In this document: positions 1 through 8,325 of the stretch, one piece after another | Layout of the letters: every line of letters starts with the position of its first letter | How positions within the stretch are numbered: position 1 is the stretch's first letter | Assembly: GCA_964454025.1 (NCBI GenBank) | Contig: CAYVRP010000025.1 | Coordinates: 1 to 64,000, forward strand | DNA: 64,000 bases | Reading direction: 5' to 3' | Source of the DNA: JAFGBI01 sp964454025 | Lineage (GTDB): Bacteria; Myxococcota_A; Polyangia; Polyangiales; Polyangiaceae | Position numbers and translations under genes: made by a program | Notes under the pieces: model-generated | Told to the model about the DNA's origin: nothing | Databases searched by the model: none | Seen by the model: only the letters and a program-made list of their open reading frames with translations

Positions 1-47
1 TCAGGAGATCTTCGCCGTCCTATGAGGCTGAAAAATGAGGGGACGAT

Positions 48-308
48 TCAGGCGCGCACCAGGTCCCCGTGGCTCAACGCCATGAAGGCCCGCGTCATCC
101 CGCACGTCGGGCACCCGACCCCGAAAACGGCCTTCATCATGCAAGGCGCCGAGAGGACGACGCGCCCCGACTCCACCGCGTCCGGAGTGAACAGGAACGA
201 GACGAACAAGGACCCCGCGGTGGGTCCGAAGACCGCCGTTGCGGCCACCAGGCGCCGGTCGGCGTCCTCGCGGGCGCGACGCGCGGCATCGGGGTCGGTT
301 TCCGGCAT
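48..308 (-). CDS. Short DUF2752-type membrane protein, probably C-terminally truncated
   Basis: I take the ATG at 308, giving 86 residues. The C-terminal half has a hydrophobic stretch and then the DUF2752 signature GCPTCGMTRAFMALSHGDL. Members of that family are small membrane proteins of unknown function. In usual members this motif is followed by roughly 40-60 more residues with another membrane segment. Here a stop comes three residues after GDL, so the gene looks truncated. The continuation in the other frames does not resemble the missing part. The upstream extension of the frame to 410 is Arg/Pro-rich and unlikely to be translated. It lies divergent from the glycosyltransferase at 485. 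Confidence 0.5.
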   Translation of the reverse strand: MPETDPDAARRAREDADRRLVAATAVFGPTAGSLFVSFLFTPDAVESGRVVLSAPCMMKAVFGVGCPTCGMTRAFMALSHGDLVRA

Positions 309-484
309 GACGCCCGCCAACGATAGCGCACCTCGACGCGAGGGCGTCGCCCGATCGCGCGCGAAACCCGCGGTAGGCGGCTCGACGCGAGGTGGCGCAC
401 CGGACGGCACCGGGCACCGCTTTGCGGTTGCCAGGACGCAGGCCCGGATCTAAGCGTGCGACCGTGTGTCCGCCCTCCGCCGCC

Positions 485-1822
485 ATGAGCTCGAGCGGGC
501 CACGGGTCCCCGCCGTCGCACCCGTGATCGTGGCCATCGCGATGGGCTACGGCCACCTCCGCCCCGCCCACGCGCTCGCCGACTTCCTGGGCACGCCCGT
601 GCTCCACGCGGACCAGCCGCCGCTCGCGCTCGGTGACGAGCAGCGAGGCTGGGCGGTGACGCGGCGGCTGTACGACGGCGTCTCGCAGCTCAGCGCGGCG
701 CCCCTGGTGGGGCGCCCGTTCCGCGCCCTGCTCGACTCGGTGACGGCGATCCCTCGGCTCCACCCCTTCCGTGACCTCTCCAGCCCGGATCTCCCGGCCC
801 ACCTGCTCGCGCTGTCCGCGCGGCGGGGCCTCGGCCGGTCGCTGGTGGGCTTCCTCCGCGCCCACGACGCGCCGCTGGTCGCGACCTTCTACTCGCCGGC
901 GATCCTGGCCGAATACCACGGCTACGAACGTGTCTATTGCGTCGTCACCGACTCGGACGTCCAGCGGGTGTGGGCGCCGCTGCACCCGCGTGACACCCGC
1001 ATCCACTACTTCGCGCCCAGCAGCCGGGTCGCGCGGCGCCTGCGCGCCTACGGCGTCCCGGCGGAGCGCATCGACTTCACCGGCTTCCCGCTCCCGCACC
1101 CGCTGGTCGGCGGCCGCGACCGCACCGCGCTGCACCGTCACCTGGCGGCGCGGCTCGCGCGCCTCGATCCGAGGGGCGTCTTCCGCCGCCAGTTCGCGCG
1201 GAGCGCGGCCACGCTCGGGGTGTTGCCCCCGCCGGACGGACCGCCACACCTCGTCTTCGCCGTCGGCGGCGCTGGCGCGCAGGCGGACCTGCCTGGCCAG
1301 TTCCTCCCGAGCCTCGCGCCCGCGCTGCGCGCGGGGCGTCTGCGCCTGACGCTGGTGGCGGGGATCAAGGCGGAGGTGGCCCGGGCCTTCGAGGCGCAGA
1401 TCGACGCGGCGGGTCTGGGCGGTGAGCTCGGCCGCTCCGTGGTGATCCTGCACGCGATCGATGTCGCCACCTACTTCGAGCGGTTCGACGAGTTGATGGC
1501 GCGCACCGACGTGCTCTGGACCAAGCCGAGCGAGCTCACGTTCTTCGGGGGGCTCGGGCTGCCCCTCGTGTTCAGTCCACCGGTAGGTCGGCACGAGACG
1601 TACAACCAGCGCTGGGCGCTGGAGAACGGCGCGGGGCTCGCGCAGCGCGATCCCCGCGCGGCAGGCGACTGGCTGCTCGAGTGGCTCGCCGACGGAACGC
1701 TCGCCGCCACGGCGTGGGCGGGGTACCAGCGGCTCCCGCAGGACGGCCTCTATCGCATCGCGGAGCGGCTGCGGGGCGACGATCGGGTCCCGCGCAACAC
1801 GCTGTCTCCGCCCACCCTCTGA
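485..1822 (+). CDS. MurG/GT28-like glycosyltransferase
   Basis: This 445-residue protein has the two-domain GT-B layout. An N-terminal acceptor domain begins with a GYGHLRPAHALA loop, the glycine/histidine loop seen in MurG and diacylglycerol glycosyltransferases. The C-terminal half has a Rossmann-like donor domain with AVGGAGAQ near residue 260 and a WTKPSELTFFGGLGLP segment near 340, which matches the nucleotide-sugar binding loop of this superfamily (usually 'TKPGG.T..E'). There is no signal peptide, so it should act at the cytoplasmic face of the membrane. The ATG at 485 is chosen because homology-like sequence starts about 15 residues later. Donor and acceptor cannot be told. It stands alone, with a minus-strand lipoprotein downstream. 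Confidence 0.65.
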   Translation: MSSSGPRVPAVAPVIVAIAMGYGHLRPAHALADFLGTPVLHADQPPLALGDEQRGWAVTRRLYDGVSQLSAAPLVGRPFRALLDSVTAIPRLHPFRDLSSPDLPAHLLALSARRGLGRSLVGFLRAHDAPLVATFYSPAILAEYHGYERVYCVVTDSDVQRVWAPLHPRDTRIHYFAPSSRVARRLRAYGVPAERIDFTGFPLPHPLVGGRDRTALHRHLAARLARLDPRGVFRRQFARSAATLGVLPPPDGPPHLVFAVGGAGAQADLPGQFLPSLAPALRAGRLRLTLVAGIKAEVARAFEAQIDAAGLGGELGRSVVILHAIDVATYFERFDELMARTDVLWTKPSELTFFGGLGLPLVFSPPVGRHETYNQRWALENGAGLAQRDPRAAGDWLLEWLADGTLAATAWAGYQRLPQDGLYRIAERLRGDDRVPRNTLSPPTL

Positions 1823-1862
1823 GCGGCGGAGCGGGCTCGCGCCGCGCACCGCCGAAGTGAGC

Positions 1863-2615
1863 TCAGGGTAGCTTCTCCGGCGTGGGCAGCTCGATCCCAC
1901 CGCGCACGGTGGCGACGACGGCCTCCGTGAGCTTCCTGTCCCACTTCTCGCACTCCTGCGACACCTCGCCCATGGTGGCGCCCTTGCAGTGCCTTCGTCG
2001 GTTCTGATACGCCTCGTCGACCGCGGCGTTGGTGCGGAGCGCCTCACGGATCGGCTCATCCAGGTAGCGGAAGGTCACGACGGCCGCCTTGAGGTGCCCG
2101 TTCTGCTCGAACCCCATCTCCCCCTCCGATACCGTCGCGCAGGTGCCGTCCCAGCGCAGCACGTCCCAGCCCCCCGCGCCGGTCACCTGCATCCCCCCGG
2201 CGGGCTGCGCGCGCACCCGCACGATGAGCACCTCCTCGCCGGGCAGGAGCTTCCCCTCGCCGGTCATCCCCCCCGAGGCGTTCACGGGCTCCACCTCGGC
2301 GCGCATGTAGCCTCGCTTCCACGGCGAGCTCTTCTCGAACATCACCAGCGCCACCCCGGGGAAGCTGCCCTGGCAGAGCCGATCGACGAAGGCCCTCGGC
2401 GGCACGCACGTCCCGTGCTGGTCGACACAGGTGGTGGGGATCCCCTCTGCCGACGCCTCGCCGCCGGCCGGCGCGGGCGGCGCGGCCTCGTCCGCCGCCG
2501 CCTCCGCAGCCGCGCCGTCACCCGTCTCGGTCGGGGTCGCGGCGGGTTTCTTCCCGCCGCCGCAGGCGACGAGCACGGCGGACAGGCACGAGGCGAGCGA
2601 GATCGCGGGGCGCAT
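1863..2615 (-). CDS. Lipoprotein of unknown function
   Basis: This is a 250-residue protein starting at the ATG at 2615, preceded by a GAAGGGG Shine-Dalgarno-like sequence. The N terminus is a lipoprotein signal with lipobox LVAC at about residues 15-18. Then comes an Ala/Glu/Pro-rich linker of about 40 residues. The globular part (about 65-250) contains four cysteines in CVDQHGTC, RLC and RRHC contexts, and the C-terminal stretch contains CEKWDRK. I recognise no family. The position behind a signal peptidase II site implies anchoring at the cell envelope. The reading frame stays open upstream to 2915, but the lipobox fixes the start. Confidence 0.6.
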   Translation of the reverse strand: MRPAISLASCLSAVLVACGGGKKPAATPTETGDGAAAEAAADEAAPPAPAGGEASAEGIPTTCVDQHGTCVPPRAFVDRLCQGSFPGVALVMFEKSSPWKRGYMRAEVEPVNASGGMTGEGKLLPGEEVLIVRVRAQPAGGMQVTGAGGWDVLRWDGTCATVSEGEMGFEQNGHLKAAVVTFRYLDEPIREALRTNAAVDEAYQNRRRHCKGATMGEVSQECEKWDRKLTEAVVATVRGGIELPTPEKLP

Positions 2616-2934
2616 GACCCCTTCAACCGCGGACCAGGGCGCCGCGTCAAGCGCCGCTCCGCCCGGCGCCGGGCGGTCCCGTCCGATCGAGCCCGGGACG
2701 GGGACCGAGGAGCGCGGCGCGAAGAGCGCGACGGCGTGAGGGACGCCGAGGGCGGTCGCGAGCAGGCGCGAGCGCTGGAGCTGCGCCCCGAGCTGGGGCG
2801 CCGAGAACCGCCCGTGCCCCGCCAGCACGAGCCGGCGGCCCGCCCCGAGGCCAGTCGTGGCCGCGCGGAACGAGCCGGCTCGGCCGCGGGCCAGGGACCG
2901 CGATCGCGGTCCCACGACACGCGAAGCGGCGCGG
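2616..2934. other. Gap without an assigned gene
   Basis: These 319 bases lie between the start of the lipoprotein and the stop of the basic membrane protein, both on the minus strand. The minus-strand frame is open throughout as an in-frame extension of the lipoprotein, but it has no internal start with a good ribosome binding site and lies before a clear lipobox. I see no RNA gene, repeat or recognisable protein fragment. It probably holds the lipoprotein promoter. Confidence 0.4.
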
Positions 2935-3678
2935 TCAGTACGGAGCGTCGCCCGGCGCCGCGGGCGCCGGGTTGACCGGCGGCGGAGCCGACGACACCGG
3001 GGCGAGCAGCGATCGCGGCGGCGGCGCCGCGGCTTGCCCCGCCGCCAGGGCGTGCGGCGAGGACGCGACGGGCGCGCCCTCCGCGGGGGACGACGCGCCT
3101 GCGCTGGCGGCGGCCGGCGCCTTCGCCCCGACCTCGAGCAGCGCCGGCAGCGGCGTGACCGGGGGAGGGTCCCGTGGCGCGGCCGGGTCGAGGCCGAGCA
3201 TCGCGGTGGGCGGCAGGGCCGCGGGCGGCGGGGCGGCGCTCGTAGCGCCCGGCACCCCAGGGGCTGGCGAGCGCGAGGCCGAGGGCCGCGCGCGCGGCAG
3301 GCTCGTCACCACGAGCAGCGTGACGACCGCGAGCCCGACCGCGACGGCCACCCAGGTGGAGACGGGCACGCTCCGCAGCCGCTCGCCGATGCGCGCGGTC
3401 ACCGCCGGGCGCCGGGAATCACCCGCGCGCTCCGGGCGCTCCGGGCGCTCCGCGCGCTCCGGGCGGCTGCCCTCCGCGCGCGCCGCGCCCGTCGTCGACC
3501 GCCGCCTGCCCGCCGCGCCGAGCGCCGGATCGCGCCGGGGCGCCGCGCCCGTCTTCCGGGCGGGGGGCGGACGCGAGGACGCCGCGACGGAGTGGCCGTG
3601 CTGCTCGGCCCGCGAGCGGCGCTCGCGCTCCGCGCGCCGCTGCCGCCGGCTCGACCTCTTGCCTCCGCGCTTCGCCAC
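2935..3678 (-). CDS. Basic N-terminus, single-pass membrane protein with Pro/Ala-rich tail
   Basis: This 247-residue protein starts at the ATG at 3678, three bases downstream of the atpG stop, so it is likely the last gene of the ATP synthase transcript. Residues 1-95 are extremely Arg/Lys-rich and contain RPERAERPERPERA repeats. One transmembrane helix (WVAVAVGLAVVTLLVV) lies around residues 108-125. The remainder is Ala/Pro/Ser-rich and looks disordered, presumably periplasmic. No family is recognised. Low complexity means the call rests on frame, position and the clear helix, so it could be an over-called ORF. Confidence 0.4.
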   Translation of the reverse strand: MAKRGGKRSSRRQRRAERERRSRAEQHGHSVAASSRPPPARKTGAAPRRDPALGAAGRRRSTTGAARAEGSRPERAERPERPERAGDSRRPAVTARIGERLRSVPVSTWVAVAVGLAVVTLLVVTSLPRARPSASRSPAPGVPGATSAAPPPAALPPTAMLGLDPAAPRDPPPVTPLPALLEVGAKAPAAASAGASSPAEGAPVASSPHALAAGQAAAPPPRSLLAPVSSAPPPVNPAPAAPGDAPY

Positions 3679-3681
3679 CGC

Positions 3682-4596
3682 CTAGCCCTCTTGGAGCGCG
3701 TTGGCGCCGCCGATGATCTCCATCAGCTCCGTGGTGATCGCCGACTGGCGGGCCCGGTTGTACTGCAGGGTGAGCTTGCCGATCATCTCCTCGGCGTTCT
3801 TGGTCGCCGCGTCCATCGCGGTCATGCGCGCGCCCAGCTCCGAGGCCATCGACTCGTACAGCGCGCGAAGCACCGAGATCTCCACGTACATCGGCGCGAG
3901 TCGCGCCAGCAGGGCGGCCCGATCGGGCTCGAAGATGAACTCCTGGGGCGTCGCCGCCGGTCCCTCACCGCCAGGCAGCGGCGTCACCGGGAGCAGGGCC
4001 TCGTTGACGACCCGCTGGCTCATCGCGCTCTTGAACTCGTTGTACACGATCCGGATCGAGTCCACCTCGCCCGCGAGGAACGGATCGAGCAGCACCCGCG
4101 CGACCTCGCGCGCGCTCTCCCCCCCGAGCCGGTCCCAGATGCCGGGGAAATCGTACACGGTGGGGGCGCCCCGCCGCCGGAGGAAGTCCCGCCCCCGCCG
4201 CCCGATGGTGGCGATGCTCACCCGCTGGCCCTGCGCCTCCGCCTCCCGCCAGGCCTGCATCGCGGCCTTGCCGATGTTGCCGTTGAAGGCCCCGCAGAGC
4301 CCGCGGTCGCTGGTGATGACGAGCAGGAGCACGTGCCGGGCGCTGCGCCGCCCGAGCAGCGGCTGCTCGAGCGCGATCGGGTCGATCACGACGCCGTCGC
4401 CCTCCGCCACCTCTCCGACGCTCCGCGTGATGTCGGCCAGCACCTGCTGCGTCTTCACGGCGTAGGGACGGAGCGCCAGGATCCGCTGCTGGGCGCGGTT
4501 CAGGCGCGCCCCCGCCACCATCTTCATGGCGCGCGTGATCTTCTGCGTCGACTTGACGCTCCCGATCCGCTTCCTGATCTCCTTCAGGCTCGGCAC
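3682..4596 (-). CDS. atpG: ATP synthase F1 gamma subunit
   Basis: This is the central rotor shaft of F1F0 ATP synthase. The 304 residues are slightly longer than the usual 285-295. The N-terminal signature MPSLKEIRKRIGSVKSTQKITRAMKMVA is intact (residues 1-28), as is the C-terminal helix ending TLQYNRARQSAITTELMEI, the segment that turns inside the alpha/beta ring. The Rossmann-like middle has the expected SDRGLCGAFNGN motif near residue 95. The gene lies three bases downstream of atpA. The beta and epsilon genes that normally follow are absent here, so they must lie elsewhere in the genome. Confidence 0.95.
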   Translation of the reverse strand: MPSLKEIRKRIGSVKSTQKITRAMKMVAGARLNRAQQRILALRPYAVKTQQVLADITRSVGEVAEGDGVVIDPIALEQPLLGRRSARHVLLLVITSDRGLCGAFNGNIGKAAMQAWREAEAQGQRVSIATIGRRGRDFLRRRGAPTVYDFPGIWDRLGGESAREVARVLLDPFLAGEVDSIRIVYNEFKSAMSQRVVNEALLPVTPLPGGEGPAATPQEFIFEPDRAALLARLAPMYVEISVLRALYESMASELGARMTAMDAATKNAEEMIGKLTLQYNRARQSAITTELMEIIGGANALQEG

Positions 4597-4599
4597 CCG

Positions 4600-6276
4600 T
4601 CAGCCCTCGCTCGGAACGAACTTCTTGCCGAACTTCTTCAGCGCCTTGTCGAGCTTCTTCTTGAGCTCGTCGGACAGCTGCCGCTGGTCGCGGATCTCCT
4701 CCAAGAGCTCCGGGTGCTTGGCGTCGAGGTGGCGGAGCAGCTCCGCCTCGTACTGGGCGAGCGCGCTCAGCGGGAGCTTGTCCACGTAGCCGTTGGTGCC
4801 CGCGTAGATGATCACGATCTGCTTCTCGACGGGGAGCGGCTGGTACTGCCCCTGCTTCAACAGCTCGGGCAGGCGCTCGCCACGCTCGAGCTGGGCCCGG
4901 GTGGCCGCGTCCAGGTCGCTGGCGAATTGGGCGAAGGCGGCCATCTCCCGGAACTGCGCCAGGTCGAGCCGCAGGGAGCCGGCGACCTGCTTCATCGCCT
5001 TGATCTGCGCGTTGCCGCCGACGCGGCTGACCGAGATGCCGACGTTGATCGCCGGTCGCACGCCCGAGTAGAAGAGATCGCTCTCGAGGAAGATCTGGCC
5101 ATCCGTGATGGAGATCACGTTGGTCGGGATGTACGCGGAGACGTCGCCGGCCTGGGTTTCGATGACCGGGAGCGCGGTGAGCGAGCCGCCCGACCAGGGA
5201 TCCCGGACCAGCTCGAGCTCGTCCTTGTCGGCGCGCGCGGCGAGGATCTTCCTCGCCTCCGCCTCGCCGCCATCCCCGATGTGAACCGCGCCGTCGACGC
5301 CCCGGAAGGCGTGATCGCCGGGCGTGACGGCGGTGCCCTTCCGGACGATGAACCAGCGGTTGGCCAACTTCGCGGCCCGCTCCAGCAAGCGGGAGTGCAC
5401 GTAGAAGACGTCCCCGGGGTAGGCCTCGCGCCCCGGCGGCCGCCGCAGCAGGAGCGACATCTGCCGGTAGGCGACCGCCTGCTTGGAGAGGTCGTCGTAG
5501 ATGCAGAGCGCATGCCGTCCGGTGTCGCGCAGGTACTCGCCCATGGTGACCCCGGCGTAGGGCGCGAGGAACTGCAGCGGCGCCATCTCGGTGGCGGTGG
5601 CGACGACGACGGTGGTGTAGTCCATCGCGCCGTGCTGCCGCAGCGTCTCCACCACCTGCGCCACGGTGGAGGCCTTCTGCCCGATGGCGACGTAGATGCA
5701 GAAGACGTCCGTGTGCTTCTGGTTGATGATCGTGTCGACCGCGATCGCCGTCTTCCCCGTCTGGCGATCGCCGATGATGAGCTCGCGCTGACCGCGGCCG
5801 ATGGGCACCATCGAGTCGATGGCCTTCAGCCCGGTCTGCAGCGGCTCCTTGACCGGCTGCCGTCCGATGATCCCCGGCGCCTTGACCTCGATCCGGCGCC
5901 GCTCCTTGACCTCGATGGGTCCCTTGCCGTCGATCGGCTGCCCCAGGGCGTTCACGACGCGGCCGATGATGGCGTCCCCGACCGGCACGTCGGCGATCCG
6001 CCGGGTCCGCTTGACGGTGTCGCCCTCCTTCACCCCGGTCGCGTCGCCGAGCACCGCGACGCCGACGTTGTCCTGCTCCAGGTTGAGCACCAGGCCGTAG
6101 ATCTCGCCCGGGAACTCGACGAGCTCCCCGGCCATCACGCCCTCGAGCCCGTACACCCGCGCGATGCCGTCCCCGGTGGCGAGGACGGTCCCGGTTTCGG
6201 CGACCAGGGCGGCGCGGTCGAAGTCCTTGATCTGCTGCTTGATGATCTGGGAGATCTCGTCGGCGCTAAGCTGCAT
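4600..6276 (-). CDS. atpA: ATP synthase F1 alpha subunit with a central insertion
   Basis: This is the non-catalytic nucleotide-binding subunit of F1. It has 558 residues against the usual 500-515. The Walker A motif GDRQTGKTAI is near residue 170 and the PAINVGISVSRVGG signature near 395. The ATG at 6276 gives the normal N terminus MQLSADEISQIIKQQI. Between LLERAAKLA (about residue 303) and GGSLTALPVIETQAGD (about 361) there are about 58 residues where Escherichia coli has about 18. The insert includes WFIVRKGTAVTPGD and AEARKILAARADKDE. The C terminus has a Lys-rich tail. It lies between atpH and atpG in the same orientation. Confidence 0.96.
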   Translation of the reverse strand: MQLSADEISQIIKQQIKDFDRAALVAETGTVLATGDGIARVYGLEGVMAGELVEFPGEIYGLVLNLEQDNVGVAVLGDATGVKEGDTVKRTRRIADVPVGDAIIGRVVNALGQPIDGKGPIEVKERRRIEVKAPGIIGRQPVKEPLQTGLKAIDSMVPIGRGQRELIIGDRQTGKTAIAVDTIINQKHTDVFCIYVAIGQKASTVAQVVETLRQHGAMDYTTVVVATATEMAPLQFLAPYAGVTMGEYLRDTGRHALCIYDDLSKQAVAYRQMSLLLRRPPGREAYPGDVFYVHSRLLERAAKLANRWFIVRKGTAVTPGDHAFRGVDGAVHIGDGGEAEARKILAARADKDELELVRDPWSGGSLTALPVIETQAGDVSAYIPTNVISITDGQIFLESDLFYSGVRPAINVGISVSRVGGNAQIKAMKQVAGSLRLDLAQFREMAAFAQFASDLDAATRAQLERGERLPELLKQGQYQPLPVEKQIVIIYAGTNGYVDKLPLSALAQYEAELLRHLDAKHPELLEEIRDQRQLSDELKKKLDKALKKFGKKFVPSEG

Positions 6277-6338
6277 GGTTTCCTCGGACTGGGCGGGGCG
6301 GGCGGACCTCGCGGGTGGGGCGGAGCGCGCGGGGTCGC

Positions 6339-6881
6339 TCACGAACGGAGCAGGCGGCGTTCGAGGGCGTCGAGGCGCCCGCGCAGGCTGCCGTCGATGA
6401 CCTTGTCCCCGATGCGGGTGACGAGCCCGGCGAGGAGGGTGGGATCGACGCGCCGCTCGAGCACGACCTTCCGGCGGCTGGACCGCTCGAGCTGTTCGGC
6501 CAGCCGCTGCGCGTCGGCGTCCGCGAGCGGGGTCGCGCTGGTGACCACGGCGCGGATCATCCCGGTCCGCTCGTCGGCGAGGCGCCGCAGCGCCCGGGCG
6601 AGCTCGGGGAGCGCCGCGAGGCGGCGGCGCCGCACGAGCAGGCGCACCGTGTTGCGGGCGGCGGTCCCGAGCCCCAGCCGCTGCACGACGGCCTCGAGCA
6701 CCGCGGCGCGCGTCGCCTCGGGGACGATGGGGTTGTCGAGCACGGCGCGAAGATCGGGGCTCGATTCGTAGAGGGCCGCCAGGTCGGTGACCTGCCGCGT
6801 CGTGGCCTCGAGCTGCCCGCTCTCGAGGGCCAGCTCGCAGACGGCGCGGGCGTACCGCTCGGCGACCGCCGCGAGGCTCAC
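6339..6881 (-). CDS. atpH: ATP synthase F1 delta subunit
   Basis: This is the peripheral stalk cap that joins F1 to the b subunits. The 180 residues are of typical length. The N-terminal helical domain begins LAAVAERYARAVCELALESG, and the C-terminal conserved segment is VDPTLLAGLVTRIGDKVIDGSLRGRL (signature GG..I.IGD..ID.S). It overlaps the end of atpF by four bases (6878-6881) and is followed 62 bases later by atpA. This is the standard F-H-A order. Confidence 0.93.
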   Translation of the reverse strand: MSLAAVAERYARAVCELALESGQLEATTRQVTDLAALYESSPDLRAVLDNPIVPEATRAAVLEAVVQRLGLGTAARNTVRLLVRRRRLAALPELARALRRLADERTGMIRAVVTSATPLADADAQRLAEQLERSSRRKVVLERRVDPTLLAGLVTRIGDKVIDGSLRGRLDALERRLLRS

Positions 6882-7708
6882 GGCGCCTCTCCCGCCTCGG
6901 CGCCGCGGAGCGCGCGCAGGTAGTCGTCCAGGAAGCGCCGCTGATCGGCCGCCGTGGCCTGGCTCGCCAGCACCTCCCGCGCGCGCGCCATCGCGGCGCG
7001 CACCGCGCTCGCCCGCAGGTCCTCGATCGCCGCCTTCGCCTCCAGGGCCACCATCGTCCTCGCGTCGCGCTCCATGACCTCGCGGCGCTGGCGGGCGTCC
7101 GCGAGCACCCGCTCCCGCTCCGCCTCGCCGGCGGCGCGCATCTCGCGCTCCACCCGGGCCACTTCCTCATCGATGTGATCCAGCCGGGCCTGGTACTCGG
7201 CGAGGCGCGCCGCGGCGTCGCGCTTCATGGCCGCGGCCTCTTCGATCCCCTTGAGGATGGCGTCCCGTCGCGCCCGGAGCGCCTCGGCGAGCGGCCGGCG
7301 CCCGAAGTAGTAGACGGCGCCGAACACGCGCGCCGTGTTGAACAGCAGCGCGAGCAGGGGCGACGCCATCCCGGGCGGGCGAAAGGCGAGGCTCGGCTCG
7401 ACGCCCTCCCGCTCGCCGAGGAGCCCATAGATCCAGTTGATCTCCCCGGGGGCCTCGTGGTGCCCCGGTCCGTGCGCCCCGTGCTCGGCGGCCCCGTGCT
7501 CGGCGGTCCCGTGCTGGGCGGCCCCGTGCTGGGCGGCCCCGTGCTGGGCGGCCCCGTGCTCGGCCACTCCGGGCGCCGCCGCCTCCGCGCCCCGGGGCGT
7601 CGCCCCACCGTGACGCGGTGGCCTGGCATCGGCGACGCCCAGGTGAAGCCCCCAGGCGAACACGGCGGCCGCCGCCGCGACGAGCGCGCGATGGACCCTT
7701 CGGTCCAT
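6878..7708 (-). CDS. atpF: ATP synthase F0 b subunit with His-rich repeat N-terminus
   Basis: This is the peripheral stalk subunit. It has 276 residues against the usual 155-190. The ATG at 7708 overlaps the last base of the upstream b' stop codon. Residues 1-29 form a signal-peptide-like hydrophobic segment (ALVAAAAAVFAWGLHLG). Residues about 35-85 are Ala/Gly/His-rich, with the five-residue unit AAQHG repeated. A second hydrophobic helix (PLLALLFNTARVFGAVYYFG) near residues 115-135 is the true b-subunit membrane anchor. The rest is the long charged coiled coil that ends FLDDYLRALRG. The N-terminal extension would lie in the periplasm or be cleaved. Confidence 0.88.
   Translation of the reverse strand: MDRRVHRALVAAAAAVFAWGLHLGVADARPPRHGGATPRGAEAAAPGVAEHGAAQHGAAQHGAAQHGTAEHGAAEHGAHGPGHHEAPGEINWIYGLLGEREGVEPSLAFRPPGMASPLLALLFNTARVFGAVYYFGRRPLAEALRARRDAILKGIEEAAAMKRDAAARLAEYQARLDHIDEEVARVEREMRAAGEAERERVLADARQRREVMERDARTMVALEAKAAIEDLRASAVRAAMARAREVLASQATAADQRRFLDDYLRALRGAEAGEAP
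7481..7570 (-). repeat. Six 15-bp tandem units inside atpF
   Basis: Six consecutive 15-bp units start at 7481, 7496, 7511, 7526, 7541 and 7556. The consensus on the plus strand is gtgctgggcggcccc. Three central copies are identical and the outer ones differ by a few bases. On the coding (minus) strand they encode five-residue units of the type GAAQH/GAAEH. The identity of the middle copies suggests recent expansion by slippage. Confidence 0.85.
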
Positions 7709-8226
7709 CACGAAACCTCCCGCCCGAGGGCGCTGGCGGCGATCTCCCGCACGAGCTGCGGGCTCCGCGCCTCGATCTCGCGCTGGAGCTGGGCGACCTC
7801 GGCGGCGATCCGCGCGCGCCCCTCTTCGACGATGCGGTTGGCCGCGCTGCGCGCCTCCTCGAGAATGGCGGCCTCGAGCCGGGAGGTTTCCGATCGGACG
7901 CGATCCCGCTCCGCGGCGGCGACCCGCTGCACGCGCTCGACCTCGCGCTCGACGCGGAGCAGGAGCTCTCCGGCCTGCTCCTGGAGCGCGCGCGCCTCGG
8001 CACGCGCGCCCTCGGTGCGCCGCTCGCGCAGCTCGAACACCTTCAGCAGCGGGATGAAGAGGATGCGGTTCAGGGCCAGCATCAGGGCGACGAAGAGCAG
8101 CGCCGCGTAGACGAAGGTGGCGTCGAAATCGACCCGCACCGACGCCAGGGGTGCGGCCACCAGCGCCCCGAGAGGCGCCTTGACGGCGGGGACGCCCGCG
8201 GCGACTTCGGTGAGGAGCATCGTCAT
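7708..8226 (-). CDS. ATP synthase F0 b' subunit
   Basis: This 172-residue protein is a b-type stalk subunit. One membrane helix (FDATFVYAALLFVALMLALNRILF) sits at about residues 32-55, followed by an uninterrupted charged coiled coil of Arg, Glu and Ala to the C terminus (REIAASALGREVS). Its place directly upstream of atpF, with a one-base stop/start overlap, matches the b'/b pairs of bacteria that have heterodimeric stalks. The chosen start is MTM at 8226; a second ATG six bases later is possible. This is the first gene of the minus-strand ATP synthase block. Confidence 0.85.
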   Translation of the reverse strand: MTMLLTEVAAGVPAVKAPLGALVAAPLASVRVDFDATFVYAALLFVALMLALNRILFIPLLKVFELRERRTEGARAEARALQEQAGELLLRVEREVERVQRVAAAERDRVRSETSRLEAAILEEARSAANRIVEEGRARIAAEVAQLQREIEARSPQLVREIAASALGREVS

Positions 8227-8325
8227 GGGGGGCCTCGAGGGCGGGTCGCGGCGGACCACGGATCGGCGTCGAACGCCTCGCAACCGGCCCTCGCGAGTAA
8301 CACCTCGCGTCCGGAGTGTCTACAC

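Noticed and set aside
2857..6771. Plus-strand open frame of 1304 codons across the ATP synthase genes
   Set aside because: It is the opposite-strand shadow of atpG, atpA and atpH. The translation is His/Arg/Asp-rich low complexity without any domain.
4600..7170. 856-codon frame that would extend AtpA upstream
   Set aside because: AtpA clearly starts at MQLSADEISQ (6276). The upstream part is a shadow of atpH and atpF.
7481..7570. CRISPR-like regular repeat
   Set aside because: Units are contiguous 15-mers without spacers and in frame inside atpF.
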